Assembly (NCBI GenBank): GCA_009787355.1
Contig: WRGD01000151.1
Coordinates: 1 to 64,000 of the forward strand
DNA: 64,000 bases
Reading direction: 5' to 3'
DNA from: Defluviitaleaceae bacterium
GTDB lineage: Bacteria; Bacillota; Clostridia; Lachnospirales; UBA5962
In this document: piece by piece, positions 1 to 8,697 of the stretch
Layout of the letters: each line of letters opens with the position of its first letter
Numbering within the stretch: the first letter of the stretch is position 1
Notes under the pieces: generated by a model
Database searches by the model: none
Seen by the model: only the letters and a program-made list of their open reading frames with translations
What the model was told of the DNA's origin: nothing
Made by a program: the position numbers and the translations under genes

Positions 1-87
1 GACGCTCTTGCCTTTCGCTAGTAGTTGGCTACGACAAGCCCCTACAGTGGACTTGCACCACCTAGATTTGTACCATGCACGGCACAC
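1..87 (-). mobile_element. Group IIC intron, 5' end (domain I), cut by window edge
   Basis: Read on the minus strand, this GC-richer stretch begins GTGTGCC and continues GCATGG, TCTAGGTGGTGCAAGTCCAC, GTAGCC and GGCAAG. From memory this follows the start of bacterial class C group II introns such as that of Oceanobacillus iheyensis (GUGUGCC..GCAUGG..GUC..GUCC..UAGCC..GCAAGGGUGUC). The intron starts at about 87 (or 89) and runs leftward out of the window, so its reverse transcriptase and 3' end are not visible. It sits directly behind the U-run of the mgtE terminator, which is the insertion site class C introns prefer. Confidence 0.85.
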
Positions 88-89
88 AC

Positions 90-128
90 AAAAAATGCAA
101 TATACATAAAAATATATTGCATTTTTTT
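90..128 (-). terminator. Rho-independent terminator of mgtE
   Basis: Ten-bp stem ATGCAATATA (95-104) pairing with TATATTGCAT (113-122), followed on the minus strand by six T. It lies about 110 bp past the mgtE stop and directly abuts the group IIC intron. Confidence 0.85.
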
Positions 129-235
129 GTTTTTGCAAAGATGTTTTCGCTTTTTGGTATATAAATAATTATAAATAACTATAATTTTGTACCTGCTAAA
201 ATTATAATTATAAATAATTACTTATAGCGATTAAA

Positions 236-1750
236 TTAGTACATACCCTCTAGTATATTTTGTAGTGTATACATAGCTTCTCTTGCAGCGTTCGGCAATT
301 GTTTGTATGCATAATTTTCTAATGCTCCTAGTGCTTCTATTGCATGGTGTACAGCTTCGTATGGAGTTATAGCAGACATTGATTCTATATCTAAAAATAA
401 CATAATTAGCAAAAAATATACCAAAAGACCAGTTATATCTTTTATACTAGTTATAATAGGTCCCGAACCAGCCGCTTGGTCTGCACCAATTTTTATAAGA
501 AAGTTTGGTACTAAAAAACCAGCAGAAGATGCTATTAAACAGTTAACTGCAAGTGCAAGGGAAACGGCAATTGCCAAATTCCAATTTCCGAGCCAAAAAC
601 CAACACCAAAATATGCAAAAAAACCTATAACAGCACCTATAGAAAGACCAACCATTGCTTCTTTTCCAAGCTGTTTTAAAAAATGCCCCGGTTTTATTTG
701 CCCAAGAACAAAAGCACGTGCAAATAAAGTTGTGGATTGTCCACCAACACTACCACCCATGTCCATAATAAGAGGTATAAAAAAAGCTATCATTGTTGCA
801 GCTTCTAGCGTTTTTTCAAATCCTTCTACTATAAGCCCAGCTAAAAAACCACCAGCTAAAACCATAAGTAATATAGGTATTCTTATTTTCCAAATAGCAA
901 GAAAACTACCGTTTACAAGAGTATCACTTCTAAGGGTTTCTTTTTCTTTTACAGAGCTAAGACCAGCAGATTTGTACATATCTTCTGTTGTTTCATCTCG
1001 TATTATATCTAGTGCATCGTCTACTGTAACGATACCAACTAATCTATATTCAGCATCTACTACTGGTACAGATAAAAGGTTTAAATCTTGCAATAGGTTA
1101 GAAACGATTTCTTGGTCTGTATCAGTTTCTACACGTACAACTTGTTTTACCATTATATCTTCTATAACTTTTTCTTCTTCGGTTGTAAGAATTTCTTTTA
1201 GAGATAAAACACCTTCAAGTTTTTTATGAGAATCTGTAACATACAAAGTATATATTGTTTCTTTGTCGTGTGCTTCTTTTTTTATTTTTTCTAGTGCAGC
1301 TTTAACAGTCATATCTTTTTTTAAAGATATGTACTCTGTTGTCATTATCCTACCTGCTGTTTCTGGTTTATAGCCCATCAGTAGGTTTGTAACTTTTCTT
1401 TCTTCTGGTGATAAAGAATTTAAAAGTTTTTTTACAACTATAGCTGGTAATTCATCAAAAAGTCTAACTCTGTCGTCTGGGTTCATTTCATCTATTAATT
1501 CTTTTATATTTTCATCTGTAAAAGAATTGATTAAATTTGCCTGCATAGTAGAATTTAGATTTTCAAAAATATCAAGTGCAACTTTTTTTGATAATAGCCT
1601 AAATGCTATAACTTGATTTTTAGAAGATAATCTATTAAAAGCCTGTAGTATTTCTATTTCTTCTGCTTTGGATAGAACATCTTTTAGAGCATTCATATTT
1701 TTTTCGTTGATGTATTTAAGTATCGTGTGTCTTAAATTGTTTTTTTCCAT
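236..1750 (-). CDS. mgtE: Magnesium transporter MgtE
   Basis: Mg2+-gated Mg2+ channel/transporter of the cytoplasmic membrane. The 504-aa product shows the family order: a helical MgtE N domain (roughly 1-135, with DELPAIVVKKLLNSLSPEE), a CBS pair (about 136-260) and five C-terminal membrane helices (about 285-504) containing GGSVGGQSTT and the ending INCLIAS-type helix. Family members run about 450 aa, so this is slightly long. The start at 1750 follows GGAGGAAATAAATA. A 21-codon ORF ends 3 nt upstream and its last codons contain this ribosome binding site. I see no M-box riboswitch in the 246 bp upstream. Its transcript ends at the hairpin at 90-128. Confidence 0.93.
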   Translation of the reverse strand: MEKNNLRHTILKYINEKNMNALKDVLSKAEEIEILQAFNRLSSKNQVIAFRLLSKKVALDIFENLNSTMQANLINSFTDENIKELIDEMNPDDRVRLFDELPAIVVKKLLNSLSPEERKVTNLLMGYKPETAGRIMTTEYISLKKDMTVKAALEKIKKEAHDKETIYTLYVTDSHKKLEGVLSLKEILTTEEEKVIEDIMVKQVVRVETDTDQEIVSNLLQDLNLLSVPVVDAEYRLVGIVTVDDALDIIRDETTEDMYKSAGLSSVKEKETLRSDTLVNGSFLAIWKIRIPILLMVLAGGFLAGLIVEGFEKTLEAATMIAFFIPLIMDMGGSVGGQSTTLFARAFVLGQIKPGHFLKQLGKEAMVGLSIGAVIGFFAYFGVGFWLGNWNLAIAVSLALAVNCLIASSAGFLVPNFLIKIGADQAAGSGPIITSIKDITGLLVYFLLIMLFLDIESMSAITPYEAVHHAIEALGALENYAYKQLPNAAREAMYTLQNILEGMY

Positions 1751-1753
1751 TAT

Positions 1754-1819
1754 TTATTTCCTCCATTTATTTAATATTTGGTATATTCTATTTTTCTTAG
1801 GAAAATCGCTGTCAATCAT
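1754..1819 (-). CDS. Possible 21-aa leader peptide upstream of mgtE
   Basis: A 22-codon ORF beginning MIDSDFPKKNR and ending NKWRK. It has a better Shine-Dalgarno (GGGAGGTGAT, 5 nt before ATG) than mgtE itself. Its stop lies 3 nt before the mgtE ATG, and its last codons (TGG AGG AAA) form the mgtE ribosome binding site, so the two are probably translationally coupled. The product has acidic residues and a proline first and a basic tail after, like the Mg2+-sensing leader MgtL of enterobacterial mgtA, but no sequence homology is claimed. Too short for codon statistics; support is the SD and the spacing. Confidence 0.55.
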   Translation of the reverse strand: MIDSDFPKKNRIYQILNKWRK

Positions 1820-1925
1820 AGTATCACCTCCCAATTTTTTTATTTTTATATATCTTAAAATTTGTAAATTTTACTTACAACATTATATATACCATAAAAA
1901 TAAATTTTTGTATAGCTTTTGCGAT

Positions 1926-1952
1926 TAAATTTTTTATTATCAATTACGATAT
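1926..1952 (+). promoter_or_regulatory. Sigma-28 (SigD/FliA)-type flagellin promoter
   Basis: TAAATTTT (1926-1933), 11 bp, then TACGATAT (1945-1952), against the consensus TAAAGTTT-N11-GCCGATAA. It lies about 45 bp before the flagellin ATG, as expected for a late flagellar gene. Confidence 0.7.
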
Positions 1953-1996
1953 TTTAATTATAATTGATTAAGCTAATATAGAAAGAGTGATTTCGT

Positions 1997-4900
1997 ATGA
2001 ATACAACAATAAATACCAACATAGGTGCTATAAATACTCATAGGTCTTTACAATCTATTTTTTCTAAACAAAATCAGGCACAGAGACGTTTATCGTCTGG
2101 ATTGCGTATAAATGGAGCAGCGGATGACGCTGCTGGGCTTTCAATATCCGAAAAAATGCGTAACCAAATAAGAGGATTAGACCAAGCTACCAGAAATACT
2201 CAGGACGGTATATCTCTTGTGCAAACGGCAGATGGTACACTTGAAGAAGTACATAGAATGGCTGAGCGTATACGAGAATTAACAGCCCAAGCTTCGAACG
2301 ATACATATACTCCAGATGACCGTGTAAAAATATGGAGAGAAGTAGACAATCTATTAGAAGAAATAGATAGGATTACAGCTAATGCAGAATTTAATGAAAT
2401 AAAAATTTTTCGGGGTGATTTTAAATATGAATTAAAAGCTTTGATACCTGCACCTATAAGAGCAGAAATAAGAGCTTATTATCCTTTTACAGCAAGTGAA
2501 CAAAATCCTATAAGGATACCAAATGGAACTGTACCAACACAATTTTTTCCTGCTTCATCACATAATAGTTCAAATATTCCAAATTCCCATTTGGAGCTTT
2601 TGGGCAATAACTTTCCAAAAGAAGGTCTCTTTATAATACGTGTAACAGACCCCCATAATGAATTAAATCCCGGTACACATGATTTTGTTTTGGATTTTGA
2701 AAAAGAAAATATAAATGGAAATATGACACGTGAAAATTTTGAAGCATTTTTTCAAAATCTTTTTGATGAAGCATTCAGACCAGCAACTACTACACCTAAA
2801 GGCAATGGTGTTACTATAAATACAGAAGGTGGCAAATTACTTGTACAACCTAATAATCTTGGTGGTTCTGGTACCCATGTTACTGTTGGGCTTACTGCTA
2901 CACCTCAATTTGTTATTGATGGCGGTGTTATTTTTGATGAAAATGGCCGTAGCCCTGAAATAATACAATTATCAAGAAATAATACATGGCCAAAAGATAC
3001 TACTATAACTCAAATAACTCCTACAACACAGCTTGCAAATTCTGCTATACTTGGAGCTGTAAATTCCGGTGGTATATCGACTAACTTCCCCGGAGCTGGG
3101 CAATCTGGTGTTACTGGAATGCCTTTAAATGATTGGATATCTGCTAGACAGGCACATCCAACTTTAAGTGGTTTTCCTTTGTATCCTCATAATGTACAGC
3201 CTATAACACCACAAAATCAACATACATTAATTACAGTTCCAGATGGAAGACAATTAACACAGGTAGAAATAAATAGAGAAGCACTTGCTTTTATGCAAAC
3301 CCAAATTTCTAATTGTCCGATATTTTTTGCAAGTTTGCCAGATAGTTTTTCCTTATCTTTTGATGTTTTTGTACAACAAGGCAATATTTCTGGTTTTCAT
3401 TTAAATTATGAAAATGCTAGTATTAATGGGGGTAATTGGCAAAGAGTTCATACAACTACGGTTACACTAGGACAAATAAGACAAGGAGCATCTGCAAATC
3501 CACCATTAACACTTGAATCTGCAAGTGAGAGGCTAAATAGTATTAGAACCGAGCTTGGTCATGCTGGAAACTTTAGTAGAATGACATTTAGTCTCGGTTC
3601 TTCTAATGTAGATAGAGATGGTAATATTGTAGCAGGTATACAAAGAAGTGCTACTTTGGGACGAAATTTGAGTGGGGGGGGGCGTAGATTTGGTAGTATT
3701 GGAGGTTCAAATGCACATGCACAATCATTGATTGGCGGTTCGAGTATACACGTACCATCAGGGGTCAATTCAGTGCCAAATGTAATTAGTAATTTTCCAG
3801 CTAAAGTATCGGACAATGGTATATTTAGAGTAAATATATCTGGTGGCTCTACAAATGGTCAGCCTAATTTTACCGAAGATAGATTTGTAGAAATAGATTT
3901 TGCAAATAAAACACCAGAATTTTTAAATCTGCTTAGTATGGTACCCAGTAGATTTCCTACAAATGAGCATGCAATGGCAGAATACATAACAATGAGATTA
4001 AACGAAGGGCCTTTACCATTAAGAGAATTTCCAAAATTTCATCATACAAACGGCGGAAATCAAGGGTACGATGCAACAAATTTTCCTATAGGTAGAGCTA
4101 GTATAGATAATAATGGTAATTTAGTAATACAAGCTGCAGAAAGAATGTTTCATGTAAGGATTGAAGAGCGTATGTCAGACAAACCTATGTTTGTTAACCG
4201 TAGAGGAACTGCAAGGGGTCAAAATGGTCATACAACGATAGATTTTCCATCTGACGATGGAATACATAGAAATGTAACTCTTACACCGGGATATTATACA
4301 AATATCGATGATTTTATTAATGCAAATGCAGGGAACTTTAACAGGGCTGGGCTTACTATTTCACAGGAAAATGGACAATTAATAGTAAATACTATATATG
4401 GGGGCGATGGTCAAAGTTTTGATACAATTACACCAAATACAGGTGTTTTTGGTAATCGGGTTAGCTCTGGTATTGATTTTAACGAACTTTTAGAAAAATT
4501 AGGTTTTGGAAGTCTTGCTAGAATAAATCAATTGAGTAATGCAGATAGGCAAGCATCAGACCGTAATTCTCAACAAGTTTTTATAGATGGTACATATGAC
4601 AGAGCAAACCCAATACGCCAGTACGAACGTGAATATGCAGGTAATGATTTTTGGATACAATCAGGTGCAAATGCTATGCAAGGTTTTACAATAAAAATAC
4701 CTGCAATTGACCGAATGTTCTTGGGTTTACGTACATTTTCCGATGATTTTTTAAATAATAGTTTATTTGGCGATGGAAAACATTTATCATCTATGTTAAA
4801 CACATTAGATGAAGGTATTAATAGATTGTCCAGAGAAAGAGCAAATCTTGGTGCATGGCAAAATAGGATGGAACATACAATCGAACGTTTGCGTGTATCT

Positions 4901-5059
4901 AGTGAAAATCAATCAGCAGCAAATAGCCGTATAAGAGATGCAGATATGGCAAGAGAAATGATGAATTTAACAAAGGCAGATGTACTGAAGCAGGCAGGTA
5001 TAACTTTACTTGCACAAGCAAATAATTCGGCAAATAATGTTTTAATGCTACTTGAATAA
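1997..5059 (+). CDS. Giant flagellin (1020 aa)
   Basis: Filament subunit, exported by the flagellar type III system. Residues 1 to about 145 are a canonical flagellin D0/D1 (INTNIGAINTHRSL, QRRLSSGLRINGAADDAAGL, ISLVQTADGTLEE). The last ~100 residues are the matching C-terminal D1/D0 (RERANLGAWQNRMEHTIERL, DADMAREMMNLTKADVLKQA, ending NNVLMLLE). The ~775 residues between are a Gly/Asn/Thr/Pro-rich surface domain that I cannot assign. Common flagellins are 270-500 aa, so this is about twice normal size. A run of nine G (3674-3682) lies in frame in the variable region. Expression probably depends on the sigma-28-type promoter at 1926. It stands alone, ending at the hairpin at 5073. Confidence 0.95.
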   Translation: MNTTINTNIGAINTHRSLQSIFSKQNQAQRRLSSGLRINGAADDAAGLSISEKMRNQIRGLDQATRNTQDGISLVQTADGTLEEVHRMAERIRELTAQASNDTYTPDDRVKIWREVDNLLEEIDRITANAEFNEIKIFRGDFKYELKALIPAPIRAEIRAYYPFTASEQNPIRIPNGTVPTQFFPASSHNSSNIPNSHLELLGNNFPKEGLFIIRVTDPHNELNPGTHDFVLDFEKENINGNMTRENFEAFFQNLFDEAFRPATTTPKGNGVTINTEGGKLLVQPNNLGGSGTHVTVGLTATPQFVIDGGVIFDENGRSPEIIQLSRNNTWPKDTTITQITPTTQLANSAILGAVNSGGISTNFPGAGQSGVTGMPLNDWISARQAHPTLSGFPLYPHNVQPITPQNQHTLITVPDGRQLTQVEINREALAFMQTQISNCPIFFASLPDSFSLSFDVFVQQGNISGFHLNYENASINGGNWQRVHTTTVTLGQIRQGASANPPLTLESASERLNSIRTELGHAGNFSRMTFSLGSSNVDRDGNIVAGIQRSATLGRNLSGGGRRFGSIGGSNAHAQSLIGGSSIHVPSGVNSVPNVISNFPAKVSDNGIFRVNISGGSTNGQPNFTEDRFVEIDFANKTPEFLNLLSMVPSRFPTNEHAMAEYITMRLNEGPLPLREFPKFHHTNGGNQGYDATNFPIGRASIDNNGNLVIQAAERMFHVRIEERMSDKPMFVNRRGTARGQNGHTTIDFPSDDGIHRNVTLTPGYYTNIDDFINANAGNFNRAGLTISQENGQLIVNTIYGGDGQSFDTITPNTGVFGNRVSSGIDFNELLEKLGFGSLARINQLSNADRQASDRNSQQVFIDGTYDRANPIRQYEREYAGNDFWIQSGANAMQGFTIKIPAIDRMFLGLRTFSDDFLNNSLFGDGKHLSSMLNTLDEGINRLSRERANLGAWQNRMEHTIERLRVSSENQSAANSRIRDADMAREMMNLTKADVLKQAGITLLAQANNSANNVLMLLE

Positions 5060-5072
5060 AACAAAAAGTTAA

Positions 5073-5117
5073 ACTCCCAGTGTAACGAAATAATTGTTAT
5101 ACTAGGAGTATTTTTAT
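5073..5117 (+). terminator. Flagellin terminator
   Basis: Fourteen-bp stem with two G-U pairs (ACTCCCAGTGTAAC against GTTATACTAGGAGT), followed by ATTTTTAT, 13 bp after the flagellin stop. Confidence 0.85.
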
Positions 5118-5163
5118 ATTGTATGGTTGTTCCATCAAAATCTTTTTTGTTAAAAAAAAATTA

Positions 5164-5190
5164 AAAATATACATGCACTTATGTCGATTA
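5164..5190 (+). promoter_or_regulatory. Possible sigma-28-like promoter for the FliK-like gene
   Basis: AAAA (5164-5167), 15 bp, GTCGATTA (5183-5190), resembling TAAA-N15-GCCGATAA. It lies 104 bp before the ATG at 5294. The match is partial; the flagellar context is the main support. Confidence 0.35.
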
Positions 5191-5293
5191 AATAAGTAAG
5201 GGAATAAAATTATAGAAAGGATGTTTTTTTCAAGGAAAGTCGCTTTGAAAAATCATAAATAAAAATTAAATCGTTTTTATTTATTAAACAAAT

Positions 5294-6883
5294 ATGGACA
5301 TAAATTTAGAAATAAAAAAAAATCAATCGTACGTGAATATGGCAAAAAAAAATAAAAATTTAATTTCTACAGAGCTACCTGAGAATTTAAAAGAAGCCAT
5401 TATTTTAGAAAATTTAGAAAACATACAAAATACAACCTTGCAAAATGTAAACGAAAATATTTCTACTGAAAATTTATTAAAAAATATTTTAAAAGAATTT
5501 AATCTACCAGTAAACGACGAAATTTTAGAAATGTTAAAGGCATTTGTAGGAGAAAATATACCCCTTACAAAAGAAAATTTACAAAAAGGCAAACAACAAA
5601 TGCAGCTTTTTAATATAATTTCTAGGGATGAAAATAGTAATCATCAACATCAAAACCAACAAAATAATATAGAAATGCAAAAAGATAATACAAACATAGG
5701 TGAAAAGGCTTCTAATATTCCTAATACTTCTAATAACAATCCTAATAGCAATATAGAAAAAACGGCATTTGTACTAAAAAACAACCTAATCATAAATAAA
5801 GCTACATCTAATATAGTAAATAATTTTGAAATATCGAACTTGAATTTTAATAGTATGTTTGAAAAACTTGCAAATGCTATTTTAAAAATAGATAATCCAC
5901 ATATTCAAAATTTTATATTAGACAATTTTACTAAAGATATACAAAATAATCAAAATAATTTGGGTGAACAAAATTCATTGTTGAAAAATGAACAAAATGT
6001 TGTTGAAAATAAAAATATGACCGTAAAGGTTACCAATTTTGAAAATATTCAAAATTTAAATATACCCGAAAATTTGGAGATACCAAATAATTTTAATATA
6101 AACAAAGAAGAAATAAATACAAATGATTTGAAAAAAAATATTATACCTTTAGAAAATAATATCGAAAAACCTGTTTTAGAAATACAAGAATTTGTAAAAG
6201 ATAATGAAAAAATCGATAAATCTATTATTAATGATGGAAAAAATATAGAAAACATAAAAAATACAATTGACAATTTACAATTGGACAAATCAATTTCAAC
6301 TGCACCAATTTTATCTGAGAAAGAAATATTTGATAAAATAATACAAAAATATAATATAAATTTTGATGGAGAAGCTGCTGTTATAGACGACATTTTACAA
6401 AATATTAATAGTAATATATCAGAAATACTTGAAAAAATCCCAAATACTTATACAGATACAAAAGAAATACTTACTCAGATATCTAGAACTATAGATTTTT
6501 CTACAAATTTGCAAGATATAATTTATATACCAATACCTATTATAATAAAAAATCAAAAAACAGAAAGTGAATTATACGTATTTAAAGATAAAAAAACAAA
6601 AAAAACAGGAAAAAACAGCAGTGCTTTGCTACTATTAAATACAGCTAATATAGGAAAAATAGAAACTTATGTACAAAAAATAGATGATAAAATAAATATA
6701 CAGTTTAAAACAGAAAATAAAAAGATAGAAAATCTAATAAAACAAAATATCGAAATGTTAACAAATAAAACAAATATAAATAGTATAACATATGGAGTTT
6801 TAGACGAAATTTTTAACCCAATAAAACAGAGTACATTAGGTAAAAAAATAAATGATTTTAGCAAAATAGATATAATAACATAA
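5294..6883 (+). CDS. FliK-like flagellar hook-length control protein (probable)
   Basis: 529-aa soluble protein. The first 110 residues contain LPVNDEILEMLKAFVGENIP, a pattern I associate with FliK-type proteins of Clostridia. The middle (about 115-390) is low-complexity Asn/Ile/Lys and probably disordered, as in FliK rulers. The last 130 residues (IIYIPIPIIIKNQKTESELY.., LLLLNTANIGKIETYV..) match the layout of the Flg_hook C-terminal domain, which switches export specificity. No clear ribosome binding site precedes ATG 5294; the next in-frame ATG is 5339. It follows flagellin on the same strand and ends at a bidirectional terminator. Assignment rests on domain layout; a less specific flagellar protein is the alternative. 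Confidence 0.55.
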   Translation: MDINLEIKKNQSYVNMAKKNKNLISTELPENLKEAIILENLENIQNTTLQNVNENISTENLLKNILKEFNLPVNDEILEMLKAFVGENIPLTKENLQKGKQQMQLFNIISRDENSNHQHQNQQNNIEMQKDNTNIGEKASNIPNTSNNNPNSNIEKTAFVLKNNLIINKATSNIVNNFEISNLNFNSMFEKLANAILKIDNPHIQNFILDNFTKDIQNNQNNLGEQNSLLKNEQNVVENKNMTVKVTNFENIQNLNIPENLEIPNNFNINKEEINTNDLKKNIIPLENNIEKPVLEIQEFVKDNEKIDKSIINDGKNIENIKNTIDNLQLDKSISTAPILSEKEIFDKIIQKYNINFDGEAAVIDDILQNINSNISEILEKIPNTYTDTKEILTQISRTIDFSTNLQDIIYIPIPIIIKNQKTESELYVFKDKKTKKTGKNSSALLLLNTANIGKIETYVQKIDDKINIQFKTENKKIENLIKQNIEMLTNKTNINSITYGVLDEIFNPIKQSTLGKKINDFSKIDIIT

Positions 6884-6887
6884 TAAT

Positions 6888-6928
6888 AAAAAGCGTATTC
6901 CCAAATATTTTATGAGAATACGCTTTTT
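6888..6928. terminator. Bidirectional terminator between fliK-like and NSS genes
   Basis: AAAGCGTATTC pairs with GAATACGCTTT around a 13-nt loop, with A/T runs on both sides. It serves the converging genes ending at 6883 and 6931. Confidence 0.85.
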
Positions 6929-6930
6929 TA

Positions 6931-8313
6931 TTATATTAAATTCGTAAACCTTTGAAGCATACCAAATCCAAATATAAATATCATTGCTATTGGTACTATC
7001 CACGAAAGATAGAATTTGAAACTTTCTGAAATTTCCCAACCATCTACACCTGTATTTACTTCTTCTTTAAATTTTTTCCATCCGAAGCCTCTCTTACTAG
7101 TACAGAATAGCACATATATTAATGAACCCAAAGGAAGAATTATCTCCATTACAATAAATGTAAAAAATGAACCTATATGTGGGAAACCTGTAACGTTAAA
7201 AGATGACCATATATTTCTACCAAAAGAAGCAGGTAATATCAAAATACACATTAATACAAAATTTATTATAATAGATTTTTTTCGGCTAAAACCTAATTTG
7301 TCTACTCCAATAGCTACAATATTTTCTATTACTGCTATAGCTGTAGATATTGCAACAAACATAAGTCCAGTATAAAAGATTATTGAAAAAAATGTAGAAA
7401 ATGGCATATGATAAAACAAGTTTGGCATAGTAACAAAAAGCAATCCTTCTCCAGCTCCTGGATTTATTCCGAGGGCAATAGCAGCAGGTAGTATCATTAA
7501 TAGACAAAGTATGGATGTTGATATATCGATAAATCCAACTGTAAAAGCATCTTTAAAGAGTCTTTTTTCTTTATTTATATAGCTACCAAAAACAGCCATA
7601 GAACCCATTCCAACAGAAACAGAAAAAACAGCTTGACCGAGTGCCATATGCAATACTCTTATAGGATTATTTTCTAAAAATGCTTCTATATTTGGAATAA
7701 ACAAAAATCTAATTCCATACATAGCACCGGGTAAAGTTAAACTTCTAACTATAAGGACTAAAAGTAGTGCAAAAAATATAATCATCATATATTTTGTTAT
7801 TTTTTCTACACCATTTTTTAAGCCTAGAAAACAAACCAAAAAACAAATAATAAGTACAATTAAAGATGTAATATAAGTTGCTATAGGATTTTGTGTAAGG
7901 CTTTCAAATGCTTGCTGTGAATAGGCAACAGAAGAATCCATAGCAAGATTACCCGTTATAGCTTGCCAAAAATAATAAATGGTAAACCCACAAATAATAG
8001 TGTAAAACATCATTAGTATATAATTACCCGATATCATAAAATAACTAGATAAATGCCATTTTGAATTTTTTGGCTCTAAAATTTGAAAATGGTTTGCAAC
8101 AGATTTACCACTAGCACGACCAATTGCAAATTCGGTAACTAATATAGGTATTGCAAACAAAAATATAAAAGCTATAACAAGTGCAATATATATTGCACCA
8201 CCATAAGCACCAGCACGATAAGGCATAAGCCATATATTGCCTAGACCAACAGCACAACTTACAGATACGATTATAAAAGATAATCTTGAACTAAATTTTT
8301 CTCTTTCCTGCAT
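6931..8313 (-). CDS. Neurotransmitter:sodium symporter (NSS/SNF) family transporter
   Basis: Sodium-driven amino-acid importer of the LeuT/MhsT family in the cytoplasmic membrane. The N-terminus SRLSFIIVSVSCAVGLGNIW carries the TM1 substrate/Na+ motif (GLGNIW followed by PYRAGAYGG), and about 11-12 hydrophobic helices follow. I start it at ATG 8313 because GGAGG lies 8 nt upstream and the family signature begins at once; an in-frame ATG at 8451 would add 46 residues overlapping the promoter and leader hairpin. At 460 aa it is normal for bacterial NSS proteins. Monocistronic. The substrate cannot be read from the sequence. Confidence 0.92.
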   Translation of the reverse strand: MQEREKFSSRLSFIIVSVSCAVGLGNIWLMPYRAGAYGGAIYIALVIAFIFLFAIPILVTEFAIGRASGKSVANHFQILEPKNSKWHLSSYFMISGNYILMMFYTIICGFTIYYFWQAITGNLAMDSSVAYSQQAFESLTQNPIATYITSLIVLIICFLVCFLGLKNGVEKITKYMMIIFFALLLVLIVRSLTLPGAMYGIRFLFIPNIEAFLENNPIRVLHMALGQAVFSVSVGMGSMAVFGSYINKEKRLFKDAFTVGFIDISTSILCLLMILPAAIALGINPGAGEGLLFVTMPNLFYHMPFSTFFSIIFYTGLMFVAISTAIAVIENIVAIGVDKLGFSRKKSIIINFVLMCILILPASFGRNIWSSFNVTGFPHIGSFFTFIVMEIILPLGSLIYVLFCTSKRGFGWKKFKEEVNTGVDGWEISESFKFYLSWIVPIAMIFIFGFGMLQRFTNLI

Positions 8314-8333
8314 AATTTCCTCCAAAAAATTAT

Positions 8334-8401
8334 TTATAACGAAGTAGCAACAAAGAATTTTTTTGATTTTTTTCTTTGTTGCTTTCCTTTTTTTGTTATA
8401 A
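8334..8401 (-). promoter_or_regulatory. Large hairpin in the NSS transporter leader
   Basis: Inner stem AGCAACAAAGAA/TTCTTTGTTGCT and outer stem TTATAAC/GTTATAA lie between the promoter at 8433-8461 and the start codon. There is no clean T-run on the minus strand, so it looks more like a leader structure than a terminator. Confidence 0.45.
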
Positions 8402-8432
8402 ATTGTGATTAAAAATATGTAATATTTTATAC

Positions 8433-8461
8433 ATAGTAAATAAAAAAACAAAAAATGTCAA
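8433..8461 (-). promoter_or_regulatory. Sigma-A promoter of the NSS transporter
   Basis: TTGACA (8461-8456), 17-bp spacer, TACTAT (8438-8433) on the minus strand; leader about 113 nt. The remaining 236 bp up to 8697 hold no ORF or promoter I would defend. Confidence 0.75.
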
Positions 8462-8697
8462 TATGAATTAGTAAATTGGTCATGTATCAAAATTTCAGAA
8501 ACAAATATTTTAATACAGACCCTTGCATATTTAAATACATAAAATTTTCAAAATTTATTGTTTAGTTATTTAACAAAAAATACGATAAAAATTTATAACA
8601 ATCTTTAACGAAAAAATAAATCGTACCAAACAGGGTTCGATTTTTTATTAAGCTATTTTATTTTTTTATAAAAATAAATCTTATAATAGGGGGGTTT

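Noticed and set aside
732-1229. 165-codon plus-strand ORF inside mgtE
   Set aside because: Antisense shadow of a clearly conserved gene; no ribosome binding site and Ser-rich nonsense composition. The same applies to the many ORFs opposite the ribosomal genes.
1757-1996. M-box riboswitch before mgtE
   Set aside because: The leader is short, AT-rich and lacks the conserved M-box core; only the small leader ORF is seen.
8641-8697. TATAAT at 8682 as promoter of the first giant surface gene
   Set aside because: It lies directly against the Shine-Dalgarno, so the transcript would start within a few bases of the ATG; no -35 is evident.
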